A stretch of 64,000 nt of DNA from the NCBI GenBank assembly GCA_963790045.1, contig CAWBMS010000007.1, positions 615,378 through 679,377 of the forward strand, given 5' to 3'. Numbering within the stretch: the first letter of the stretch is position 1; each line of letters begins with the position of its first letter. The notes below the pieces were generated by a model. It was given only the letters and a program-made list of their open reading frames with translations. It was not told the origin of the DNA and did no database searches. A program made the position numbers and the translations under genes. The stretch is from DATKMP01 sp963790045 (GTDB lineage Bacteria; Bacteroidota; Ignavibacteria; UBA10030). Shown one piece after another: positions 28,868 through 36,211 of the stretch.

Positions 28868-29074
28868 GGTCGAAAAAAATAATATGAGAAGTTCATTTTA
28901 TTGTAGCGTCTTTGCGAGGCGCGAAGTTCCGCAGGGACGAGCAACGAAGCAATCTGATATATGGCGGAAGAAATATTTGATTAGATGAATTTGTGATGGT
29001 AGAATGGGTGATTGAAGATTCGGAATGGCGATGAAAGAATGGAAGAAAAATATTTTACGCGAGATATGTGAACC

Positions 29075-29124
29075 GAAGCGGAACTTCCGAAACGACGTTA
29101 CCAAGCAGAGCTTGGTAACGAGAG
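29075..29124. repeat. GAAGCGGAaCTTCCG / TTACCAAGC...GCTTGGTAA module, copy 1
   Basis: Two short hairpins (CGGAACTTCCG and TTACCAAGC-AGA-GCTTGGTAA) followed by CGAGAGTAAAAAA, ending 7 bp before the next gene. A second copy with changed bases lies at 31343-31390, also just before a gene. Confidence 0.65.
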
Positions 29125-29131
29125 TAAAAAA

Positions 29132-29821
29132 ATGGTAAAAGTAATTATCACAATAACCATACTATCTTTTACAGTATCTTGTTTGCCTATATATGCGCGT
29201 GATAATGTTAAAGTGACTTCAGTAAGCGATTCAACAAATTCAATAGAATTATCTCCGTATAAGCTTAAAATTACTTTCCCGAAGCCAGAAGATAAATTAC
29301 CAAGAATTGGTATCGCATATTTTGATGGCGTTGTTTCTTATTCGCTTGGTTGTTACAAAGGCAATGTTCTCAATGTCTCTATTACAACTCCTGCTGGAAT
29401 CCAATCTTCATTGGATTCAGAGAATGTCCGTCAGTCAAGAGGGGAAGAAGGAAGCGGAGATGCTTTACCTTTAGAAACGATGGAAGAGTATACCCATTAC
29501 AAAACGATTTTTCAAAGTCATTTAATTCATGATAAATTTGATAATTACTCGATCGCAAATAATAGATGTTACGGTATAAGAGCATTTACTACTGAATTGT
29601 CAGGATACGTTTCACAAGGATATACTTTTATCGATAGTTTACAAATAATTATTAGCGTCACAAACAATATTGATAGTCTAGCAAAAGAAGTAGATTCATT
29701 TTTGTTCCATTTAGAATTATATCCCAAAAATGCCCGTGAGTTTTCGCGACAAATTATTCTCGATGTTTGTCGTGCAAAGTTACCTGAATATTTAAATAGA
29801 ATAAAAATTGAAAGAGAATAA
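29132..29821 (+). CDS. exported protein of unknown function
   Basis: 229 residues starting with a signal sequence (MVKVIITITILSFTVSCLPIYA). The Cys in VSC could be a lipid site, but the lipobox is not canonical. The body has ELSPYKLKITFPKPEDKLPRIGIAYFDG and a Ser/Asp-rich middle; no family was recognised. The ATG lies directly after a repeat module whose tail (GAGAGTAAAAAA) replaces a normal ribosome-binding site. It sits in the AT-rich accessory zone. Confidence 0.6.
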   Translation: MVKVIITITILSFTVSCLPIYARDNVKVTSVSDSTNSIELSPYKLKITFPKPEDKLPRIGIAYFDGVVSYSLGCYKGNVLNVSITTPAGIQSSLDSENVRQSRGEEGSGDALPLETMEEYTHYKTIFQSHLIHDKFDNYSIANNRCYGIRAFTTELSGYVSQGYTFIDSLQIIISVTNNIDSLAKEVDSFLFHLELYPKNAREFSRQIILDVCRAKLPEYLNRIKIERE

Positions 29822-29911
29822 ACGTGTCCAATTATGAATGGTGACAACTGAAGCGCTGCTTTGAAAAGACGATGAAGGAATGGAAGAGAAAAATAGAAGA
29901 CGGAGAATAAA

Positions 29912-29956
29912 ATGCGAGCAATAATTATTTCAATTGTTATTATCACCGCGTTGTGA
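29912..29956 (+). pseudogene. vestigial 5' end of a lipoprotein gene
   Basis: A 14-codon frame MRAIIISIVIITAL ending in TGA, preceded by GAGAATAAA. It closely matches the first residues of the complete lipoprotein starting 130 bp downstream (MRVIIISIVVIIVIVVGC) in both sequence and upstream context. It is best explained as a duplicated, truncated gene start. Confidence 0.65.
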
Positions 29957-29964
29957 AGGAATTA

Positions 29965-30012
29965 CACTCCTGAACAAAAGAGGTCGTGATAGATCTCACT
30001 CCCAGCTTGGAG
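29965..30012. repeat. CACTCCTGAACAA...CCCAGCTTGGAG leader module, copy 1
   Basis: CACTCCTGAACAAAAGAGGTCGTGA is followed by CTCACTCCCAGCTTGGAG, which has a small CTCC...GGAG hairpin, just before the ATG of a lipoprotein gene. Copy 2 is at 30680-30752. Confidence 0.65.
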
Positions 30013-30041
30013 CGAGAGGAAAACAGAAGAAAGAAAATAAA

Positions 30042-30632
30042 ATGCGAGTAATAATCATTTCAATAGTTGTTATCATAGTTATTGTCGTTGGATGCCGAAA
30101 GGATGACATCCTTGTTAATCCACAATCAGAGTCCAATGGAATTATCCCGTTGGCTGTCGGCAATCAATGGATTTATAGCTTAAACGCTTATGACACAACC
30201 GGAAATGTGGCTATATCAACGAGCACAACATATCAAGTTGTCAGCGATACAGTCCACAATGGAATACGATGGTTCCATCTATCAAATTTTTATTGCACGA
30301 ATCAAAATCTTGGGTTATTCAGTTCCGATGGATTGCTCGCATTAAAATATCCCGCAGCTGCCCGGGATTCATTTTACGTTAATGCAACCGTAGGATATAT
30401 TCATGTGCTATCGGTCGATACGACGATAACAATCCCGCTTGGCACATATCATTGTTATGCATATACAAACAATCAATCGATATCTCCCGGGATGATAGAA
30501 AGTTCACGCGAGATTGTGTATGTATCACCCAAAGTCGGCATGATAAAAGGCGAGATTTATGTGTTACCATACGCAAGCAAGAAACAATATTTATATGCAA
30601 CCGCGGATTTGTACTCATTCGCAATATATTAA
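30042..30632 (+). CDS. small lipoprotein of unknown function
   Basis: About 196 residues with a hydrophobic N-terminus and lipobox IVVGC (MRVIIISIVVIIVIVVGCRKDD), then NPQSESNGIIPLAVGNQWIYSLNAYDTTG. The segment PLAVGNQWIY is common at the start of extracytoplasmic beta-rich lipoproteins of Bacteroidota and Ignavibacteria. No enzymatic motif was seen. The ATG at 30042 is chosen because it begins the signal peptide; the longer frame from 29934 reads through a repeat module. Confidence 0.65.
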   Translation: MRVIIISIVVIIVIVVGCRKDDILVNPQSESNGIIPLAVGNQWIYSLNAYDTTGNVAISTSTTYQVVSDTVHNGIRWFHLSNFYCTNQNLGLFSSDGLLALKYPAAARDSFYVNATVGYIHVLSVDTTITIPLGTYHCYAYTNNQSISPGMIESSREIVYVSPKVGMIKGEIYVLPYASKKQYLYATADLYSFAIY

Positions 30633-30679
30633 GATTTTCACCCGCGTTGAGAAGGAGTTCTGCCAAAGGCGAATAAATG

Positions 30680-30752
30680 CACTCCTGAACAACAGAGGTC
30701 GTGAGTCCCGCCAAAACGAATGCGGGCAAGCCCACTCACTCCCAGCTTGGAG
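30680..30752. repeat. CACTCCTGAACAA...CCCAGCTTGGAG leader module, copy 2
   Basis: Same ends as copy 1, but with an inserted CCCGCC-AAAACGAAT-GCGGGC hairpin between the two halves. It again sits directly in front of a lipoprotein gene. Confidence 0.65.
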
Positions 30753-30759
30753 AACGGCG

Positions 30760-31284
30760 ATGAAGGAATGGAAAAGAAAAATGAAGTGGAATGGAAAAAT
30801 AAAAAGGATCGCTTGCGTATTAGCGCTGGCCAGCGCAATCGCCTTCATCATTATTGCTGTTGCCGGTTGTGAAAAACTTGTATCAGTCGGAGACCCGAAG
30901 CTGGAAGCAGATTTTTATACTTCCGATACAACGGGAAAAAGAATGTCGACATTTAGTACTGGTGAACCTTTGGTTATCAATTTTATTCTGATTAATAGAT
31001 CTTCCCAAACGATACAATATTACACCGGCGATAACATCCAGCCGCAGGTGGTGTTCAGCATTTCGAACAATGATACGACCCTGTACGAACCATACGGCGG
31101 TTCGCATCTTATTGTGACGCGATCCCTGCCGCCGAACGATACGCTGACAGGAACATGGAAGGTGAATACATCCTTAAAGCCGGGATCGTACACGGCTAAT
31201 GTCTTCATTCCTAATTTCCAAAACGTTCAGGATGTTTACCCCGTTAACGCGATAACCTTTTCTGTTGCAGCACAGAGAAAATAA
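30760..31284 (+). CDS. lipoprotein with BsuPI-like domain
   Basis: About 174 residues. A basic N-terminus (MKEWKRKMKWNGKIKR) leads into a hydrophobic segment and lipobox VAGC. The mature part, GEPLVINFILINRSSQTIQYYTGDN, then LPPNDTLTGTWKVNTSLKPGSYTANV, has the pattern of the BsuPI (intracellular proteinase inhibitor) immunoglobulin-like fold. The function is unknown; family placement is moderately sure. The ATG at 30781 is an alternative start. Confidence 0.6.
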   Translation: MKEWKRKMKWNGKIKRIACVLALASAIAFIIIAVAGCEKLVSVGDPKLEADFYTSDTTGKRMSTFSTGEPLVINFILINRSSQTIQYYTGDNIQPQVVFSISNNDTTLYEPYGGSHLIVTRSLPPNDTLTGTWKVNTSLKPGSYTANVFIPNFQNVQDVYPVNAITFSVAAQRK

Positions 31285-31342
31285 GAGAAGAATTTATGAA
31301 AACGAATGGAGAGAAAAATATTTTGTGTGCAAAGTATAAACG

Positions 31343-31390
31343 GAAGCGGAGCTTCCGAAAAGACTACTAAGTAGAACTTGGTAGCGAGAG
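31343..31390. repeat. GAAGCGGAgCTTCCG / ACTAAGT..ACTTGGTAG module, copy 2
   Basis: Counterpart of 29075-29124: CGGAGCTTCCG hairpin, then CTACTAAGTAGAACTTGGTAG and CGAGAGTAAAAAA. It ends about 30 bp before the small Cys-rich gene. A partial third copy (AAGCAAGCTTGGTAAC) is at 31714-31729. Confidence 0.55.
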
Positions 31391-31418
31391 TAAAAAAGAA
31401 AAGGATATATAAAACAGT

Positions 31419-31607
31419 ATGTCCGATAAAAAACGAAACATAGCGATCGAGTATTTGCATTTAGTTCCGGCAGGGAATCCGGCAGCGCCGACGGAGAGGG
31501 GATATGCCGCATGTCCATGTCCCAAAGAATGCACGCTGCATGGCGAATGCAATTTATGCACGGCGTACCATGCAAGGAAAAATCAATTGCCGCGATGCGA
31601 GAGGTGA
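31419..31607 (+). CDS. small cysteine-rich protein, copy 1 (DUF6485-like pattern)
   Basis: 62 residues: MSDKKRNIAIEYLHLVPAG..., then ACPCPKECTLHGECNLCTAYHARKNQLPRC. The spacing CxCxxxC...GxCxxCxxYHxxxxxLPxC resembles the small DUF6485-type family, probably a metal-binding mini-protein. A second copy at 34053-34241 differs at only about ten residues, all in the first half or the last position. The shared DNA extends a little past the stop codon. Confidence 0.7.
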   Translation: MSDKKRNIAIEYLHLVPAGNPAAPTERGYAACPCPKECTLHGECNLCTAYHARKNQLPRCER

Positions 31608-31668
31608 GGAAGGATAGATGTGAAAAGGTAAACGGTAAAGGATATGGAAGAAGATTAGGCAATTATAT

Positions 31669-31713
31669 GTGACCGTCACCAGCAAAAGTTTAAACCGAGT
31701 TGGTGACGGTCAC
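31669..31713. repeat. perfect 13-bp inverted repeat
   Basis: GTGACCGTCACCA and TGGTGACGGTCAC separated by 19 bp; each arm is itself a short palindrome (GTGAC-C-GTCAC). It lies between the Cys-rich gene and the Ala-rich gene. No T-run follows; a protein-binding site or repeat element is as likely as a terminator. Confidence 0.6.
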
Positions 31714-31833
31714 AAGCAAGCTTGGTAACAAAAGAAAATGGAAGAATATTTTATAACGAGTTCGATTGAATGAAGATGAAACTATGCTGTACCAATAATC
31801 AACATTAATCGCTAACCCAATACTGGAGGATAT

Positions 31834-32490
31834 ATGGAAGAACTCAACACAACGGTCGAAAAAGCGCAGGACTTATTAGCCACGGCGAAGAAACATCCGA
31901 AGACCGCGGATGCGAATGGCATTAGCGACAGCGCAACAACCAAACTGGAAAATGCAGTAGCGGACGCAACGGCAAAGGATGTCGTGCAGCAAAAGGCGAT
32001 GAAGGATGCGGAGGATGCGACTGCCGCGCAGGATGCGGCAATGGCAACTGCTTCGGCATTGTTTGGCTCCACGCTGAACGCTGCAAAGGCAGCTTATGAA
32101 GAAGAGAATCCGCAGAAGCTGAAACGATACCCTATCGGGGAAGAAAAGATCGAAACGGTAAAGGATATGAAAAGCTCCATAAAGTATTTGCAGACGATTG
32201 CGACGGAAGATTCCGCCGACCTACTGGCCAACGGATTGACGACCGCGGATACAGGCCAGAGCGATGCACTGAAAGCACAAAAAAAGGCGACGGCTGCGCG
32301 CAATGCTTCTGAACTAAAACTGAAGGCGGCGATGCGCCGCGTGGAGAATCAGGCACGGAGCGTGTTTGCCAAGCAGAAGGATGTGCTGGTGGAATTTGTT
32401 CCTCCGCGCAAACCGGCGACAAAGAACAAAACTGATACAAAGGCGAAAGTGGCAACGGACTCATCCGCAGCGGCGGAGACGAAAAAGTAA
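31834..32490 (+). CDS. alanine-rich, helical protein of unknown function
   Basis: 218 residues without a signal peptide, rich in Ala, Lys, Glu and Thr and predicted to be largely helical (MEELNTTVEKAQDLLATAKKH..., VVQQKAMKDAEDATAAQDAAMATA). It ends in a Lys/Ala/Thr tail (KKPATKN-type) that looks disordered. A good ribosome-binding site (CTGGAGGATAT) precedes the ATG. Base composition is richer in G and C than its AT-rich neighbours. No family was recognised. Confidence 0.6.
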   Translation: MEELNTTVEKAQDLLATAKKHPKTADANGISDSATTKLENAVADATAKDVVQQKAMKDAEDATAAQDAAMATASALFGSTLNAAKAAYEEENPQKLKRYPIGEEKIETVKDMKSSIKYLQTIATEDSADLLANGLTTADTGQSDALKAQKKATAARNASELKLKAAMRRVENQARSVFAKQKDVLVEFVPPRKPATKNKTDTKAKVATDSSAAAETKK

Positions 32491-32524
32491 AAATATATGC
32501 TACCTTTTTATGACCTCACCCTAA

Positions 32525-32643
32525 GAGGCTGTCCAATAAGCCAAAATATTGGTAGGACAAACATTCCTGTTTGTCGTTTTTGTTGTATAATGGACAGGCA
32601 AGAATGCCTATCCTACCATTAATCGTAATTATAGGACAACCTC
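32525..32643. repeat. two-hairpin dispersed repeat, copy 2, inside GAGGxTGTCC inverted ends
   Basis: The core 32546-32617 repeats the plan of 26061-26124: ATATTGGTAG, hairpin GACAAACA/TGTTTGTC, spacer, hairpin GGACAGGCA/TGCCTATCC and TACC. It is enclosed by GAGGCTGTCC and GGACAACCTC (9 of 10 complementary), giving a 119-bp unit with MITE-like ends. Confidence 0.6.
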
Positions 32644-32661
32644 AAGGGGGTTAAAATAATT

Positions 32662-32686
32662 GGTAGTCGAACCATTTATGGTTCGC
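32662..32686. repeat. GGTAG-hairpin repeat, copy c
   Basis: GGTAGTC + GAACCA TTTA TGGTTC + GC. Same head and loop as the copies at 28305 and 28394, with a different but still complementary stem. Confidence 0.65.
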
Positions 32687-32739
32687 TTAACGTCTTGGGT
32701 ATGCAAAGCCGTTGATGAAAAGGTGACGTTTAAATATTT

Positions 32740-34041
32740 TTGGAAGATAAAACGATAGACATCAAAAAAATATTATGCGATGCAATGTTGTTTATGGTTC
32801 AGTTATCGTTTGCACAATGGGCGAAGATGCCAATTGCGCCGAGATGGTTTTATACGGACGGGAAAAATCTGTGGGCGGAATATGATGGACTTTATCTTTT
32901 CAGCGATTCATCCTGCTCTTGGGTACGAACCGATGTAAATTTACCAAGTAATTTTTCTGCAAGTGCAATTGCTGCCGATGACACCGTGCTATTTCTTGGT
33001 GGTGAATGGGGCGGCTTATATCGTTCATTAGACCGTGGTAAACATTGGTCGCCATGCGATTCGGAGTTAACATACAATAAAATTATTGGTTCAATAACGA
33101 TACAAAGGAATAATGTGTATGCTGCATCGGTTCAAGGATTGTACTCTTCGTCCGATAGAGGAACTTCGTGGCAATATCATGATTTTTCCACCTGGCCTGA
33201 AAATTGTTCAGTCGATGCCATTATTGTTACAGATTCTACGATATGTGTGTCCATTTCTATCTGGTATATATTGGATATTCAACAAAGGGTAAGAACCGAG
33301 ATGTACACGCAAAATCAACTGCTTAAAGGAACGAAAACAAATACAACGACAATAGAAGATGGTGTTTATTATTCAACCAATACCGGTAAAGATTGGACAC
33401 TTGCGGATTATGGTAATGTATCATCATTTGTGATGTGTGATAGTACTATATTTGGTTTTGGTGAATCAGCATTTCTTTATCGGACAACCAATGATGGAAA
33501 ATCCTGGGACTTCCTTACGGGGTTGATGTATGAAGATATGACATCCATCGCTGGTGCTCACGGAATTCTTTTTGCGGGAACAAGTAAGGGACTGTATTAT
33601 TCATCTGATAATGGAACTCATTGGCAGCCCAGCGATACAACGCTTACGAACAAAGTTATTTATGTAACAGCACTATATTTGAATAAATTATTTATTGTTA
33701 CCGATGAAGGAGGATTTTATCGTCCTTTATCGGAAGTCATACCGACGAGTATTCAAACAGAAAACGAATATCGTCCTCAACAGTTTGTTCTTCAACAGAA
33801 CTATCCGAATCCGTTTAATCCGTCAACCGTGATTCGTTATTCGTTATCTGTTAATGGTTTTGTCTCACTGAAAGTATTTGATGTTCTTGGAAGAGAAGTA
33901 GCAACGTTAGTGAATGAACGGCAGGTGGCAGGAAGTCATCAAGTAACATTTAATGCAGGCAACTTCTCCAGCGGTATTTATTTTTACCGGCTGCAAGCGG
34001 GAGGATTTTCAGAGACAAGAAAATTAATTTTATTAAAATAG
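32740..34041 (+). CDS. T9SS-exported beta-propeller protein
   Basis: 433 residues. After a short N-terminal region (IDIKKILCDAMLFMVQLSFAQ, a plausible signal peptide) come propeller repeats with the signatures RSLDRGKHW, SSSDRGTSW, STNTGKDW, RTTNDGKSW and SSDNGTHW, then a C-terminal T9SS type A sorting domain (NYPNPFNPSTVIRYSL ... SSGIYFYRLQAGGFSETRKLILLK). The TTG start at 32740 is weak; an ATG inside the signal region (about 32782) is possible, and the true start may be damaged. Related in fold to the lipoprotein at 8274. Confidence 0.75.
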   Translation: MEDKTIDIKKILCDAMLFMVQLSFAQWAKMPIAPRWFYTDGKNLWAEYDGLYLFSDSSCSWVRTDVNLPSNFSASAIAADDTVLFLGGEWGGLYRSLDRGKHWSPCDSELTYNKIIGSITIQRNNVYAASVQGLYSSSDRGTSWQYHDFSTWPENCSVDAIIVTDSTICVSISIWYILDIQQRVRTEMYTQNQLLKGTKTNTTTIEDGVYYSTNTGKDWTLADYGNVSSFVMCDSTIFGFGESAFLYRTTNDGKSWDFLTGLMYEDMTSIAGAHGILFAGTSKGLYYSSDNGTHWQPSDTTLTNKVIYVTALYLNKLFIVTDEGGFYRPLSEVIPTSIQTENEYRPQQFVLQQNYPNPFNPSTVIRYSLSVNGFVSLKVFDVLGREVATLVNERQVAGSHQVTFNAGNFSSGIYFYRLQAGGFSETRKLILLK

Positions 34042-34052
34042 ATGAGATCAAG

Positions 34053-34241
34053 ATGTCTGATAAGAAACATATCAGCGCAATGGAATATTTGCATTTAGTT
34101 TCGGTAGGGAATCCGGCGACGCCGGCAGAGAGAGGACATGCCGCATGTCCATGTCCCAAAGAATGCACGCTGCATGGCGAGTGCAATTTGTGTACAGCGT
34201 ACCATGCAAGGAAAAATCAATTGCCGAGATGCCAGCGATGA
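34053..34241 (+). CDS. small cysteine-rich protein, copy 2
   Basis: 62 residues, near-duplicate of the protein at 31419-31607: identical from AACPCPKECTLHGECNLC through to the next-to-last residue, with differences such as KHISAM for KRNIAI and VSVGNPATPAE for VPAGNPAAPTE. It starts 11 bp after the T9SS propeller gene on the same strand. The duplication points to a mobile or recombining cassette; function unknown. Confidence 0.7.
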   Translation: MSDKKHISAMEYLHLVSVGNPATPAERGHAACPCPKECTLHGECNLCTAYHARKNQLPRCQR

Positions 34242-34296
34242 GGAAGGGTAGAAGGTAGAAGATAATTGGCAGTTCACGTGGCAACTTGAAGATGCA

Positions 34297-34320
34297 AAGC
34301 CGCCGTAATACCGGCGGCTT
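34297..34320. terminator. hairpin between convergent genes
   Basis: AAGCCGCCG / CGGCGGCTT, 9-bp stem with a 6-nt loop, located between the Cys-rich gene (plus) and the asparagine-synthetase-like gene (minus). T-runs are weak on both sides, so termination is probable but not certain. Confidence 0.5.
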
Positions 34321-34356
34321 CGCCAGTATCGAGAAGGGATTTCCCATGTTTACTGT

Positions 34357-36097
34357 TCAGTGATTATTTTTCAGGGATTGTCTCCAGAACTCGAACGATA
34401 ACCACCAATCGATTTCATGCGCCCATTGCCGCTCGCCGGCATAATAACGTTCAACCATGGATTGAATGTGTTGAACATCGTACGCCGAATAGTTTTGAAA
34501 TTCCTGCGAGTGAACATGATCGCAGATATATTCTTTCAGCAAATCCAGCATGGCGTATCTGCGCATATCCGCATAGGGTTTTCCAAATTTCTTTTTCAAA
34601 AGCGTCCAGAGGTGAGCAGGTACCGTAGAGAACCGGTACGGATAGGTTGTTCCTCCCTTCACCAAAGGGAATGCAGCGAGTTCTGGGCAGTAGCGCGTAA
34701 TTATTTGCCGGAAGAGTCTTCCCTTTCTTTTCAAGTGCATAGGAATGCGAAACGTACTTTGCAAAACCGAGGGCTGCAAGTACGGCATATAGCTCATAAT
34801 GAAAGCGTCGGTGCGTGCCTGCTCAACGCCGGAATAATTTGGGAATCGTGTACGAATAGTCAGCAGATCGACAAAGTCTTCATCGGTAACCAGAGGGTGC
34901 GAAGCGGTTTCGTCCAGATACCATTGCATCTGCCGGACAAATCCTCGTTCCATCGTTTCAACAGCACCTTGATGAAAAATTGCAGCACGCGGAACCGTCA
35001 TATAGCGAATCATTTGGTTTGCGGCTCGTTGCCGGAGCGCGTTCGATCCTTTTATGAGCAAACGATTGAACGATTGCCGCCGCGCCATTTCTCCGAACGA
35101 ACCATCTAAGAGAAGCGATGCGTGTTTGGCGACAAGATCAACTGCACCGACATTGATAATTGCCGATGCTGGGTTGGTTACATAAATTTGTGCGAGATAT
35201 TCACGCAAGCGAGCAAGCAATTCGTCGGAAGTTTGTGGAATATATTGTTCATGTAACATGCGAATAGTGTAATCGTTCCGCAATAGCAGTTGAGACGACA
35301 ACGTCGGGATCGACCAAATCGCCAAACACATGAAGCCGCAGATTCTTTTTTCCCATCGATGTGTACAATGCGAGCAGTACTCTCGAATCCAATCCTCCGG
35401 AAAGGCCAAATGAAATTGATTCTGGAGAAACGTTTTCCGGAATGAGTAAGGGCTTGAGCACTTCTTCAAAATCATTGTTGCCATGGGAACCGAATTCTTT
35501 TTTCCATACAACATCACGGTGCTCGAACGATGTTGCAGTGCATCGTGCGTTGCTTCCGGGACCAAGCCGATAGATTTGATGAACAGGGCTCCAGCATGAA
35601 ATTTGGTTGAAAGCAAGCCATTGCGGACCGAAGGATTCGTAATCGATGTCGTTGTTGTTTGATGCACGGGCAACCCAGTCCAACCTTGTTGAGATGACCA
35701 TGCCGTGAGCAGTTTTTGCCGCATAAAAACTCCTCATTCCAAGTTGATCGGTGAAGATTTGAATTTCCCGATCGTTCAATCGGATGGCAACAAAATGTCC
35801 ATCGAGCCGGGACAAATCAGGTTGTGGCGCTGCAAGAACCGAACCCCATTGCGCTCGAGAATAAAACGAACTATGTCCGTTTTCTGATTGGATGCCAAGC
35901 CCTGCTACGAGCCATGCATTCCAATCGGAAGTTTGCGATGCCGAAAATTTTTCCTCGAAACAAGTTGATGAAATGCCTCCTGCGACAAGATGGACGTTAT
36001 TTGTTTGGACAGTTATTATTGGCTGGGGATGGAGCGCAAAGATATGCTTCTTTTCTGCCTCAGTAAATGTACCGATGGTTCCTAGAATCCAACTCAT
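34357..36097 (-). pseudogene. asparagine-synthetase-like protein, one frameshift
   Basis: About 580 codons in two frames. The N-terminal frame (35249-36097) carries a class II glutamine-amidotransferase-like fold, but the first residues are MSWILGTIG: the catalytic Cys2 of true asparagine synthetase B (MCGI) is absent. The ATP pyrophosphatase loop FGLSGGLDS is at residues 230-238. The C-terminal frame continues from about LHEQYIPQTSDELLARL to the end. The frames switch near 35255-35285. Without Cys2 it would depend on ammonia or be a different amide- or lactam-forming enzyme; relatives of this kind occur in natural-product and surface-polysaccharide pathways. No lasso-peptide partner gene was seen nearby. 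Confidence 0.7.
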
Positions 36098-36175
36098 ACG
36101 TGTTATCTCTCGTTTAGGTGATTACGAAAACAAAGTAACCGAATTGTGAAAAAGATGCAAGATAAAATTTTATAC

Positions 36176-36203
36176 AAAGCCGTCAATTTGCTGGCGGCTT
36201 TTT
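36176..36203 (+). terminator. terminator-like hairpin beside the IS insertion
   Basis: AAAGCCG ... CGGCTTT (one internal mismatch) followed by a T-run on the plus strand. No plus-strand gene ends just before it, so it looks orphaned. The IS inserted into the AT-rich tail of this structure. Confidence 0.5.
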
Positions 36204-36211
36204 TTATATTA

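Larger units (their letters stand above)
28267..29074. other. gene-poor region rich in hairpin repeats
   Basis: No protein gene is supported. It holds two GGTAG-type hairpins (28305-28328 and 28394-28455), a TTCTTTTC/GAAAAGAA hairpin near 28674-28697, a long imperfect palindrome (28737-28867) and a GCGAGGCGCGAAG...GACGAGCAACGAAGCAATCT stretch at about 28913-28955 that resembles dispersed repeats seen in other bacteria. Confidence 0.6.

Noticed and set aside
34357..36097. Lasso-peptide biosynthesis cluster around the asparagine-synthetase-like gene
   Set aside because: No precursor peptide or transglutaminase-like protease gene was found next to it.
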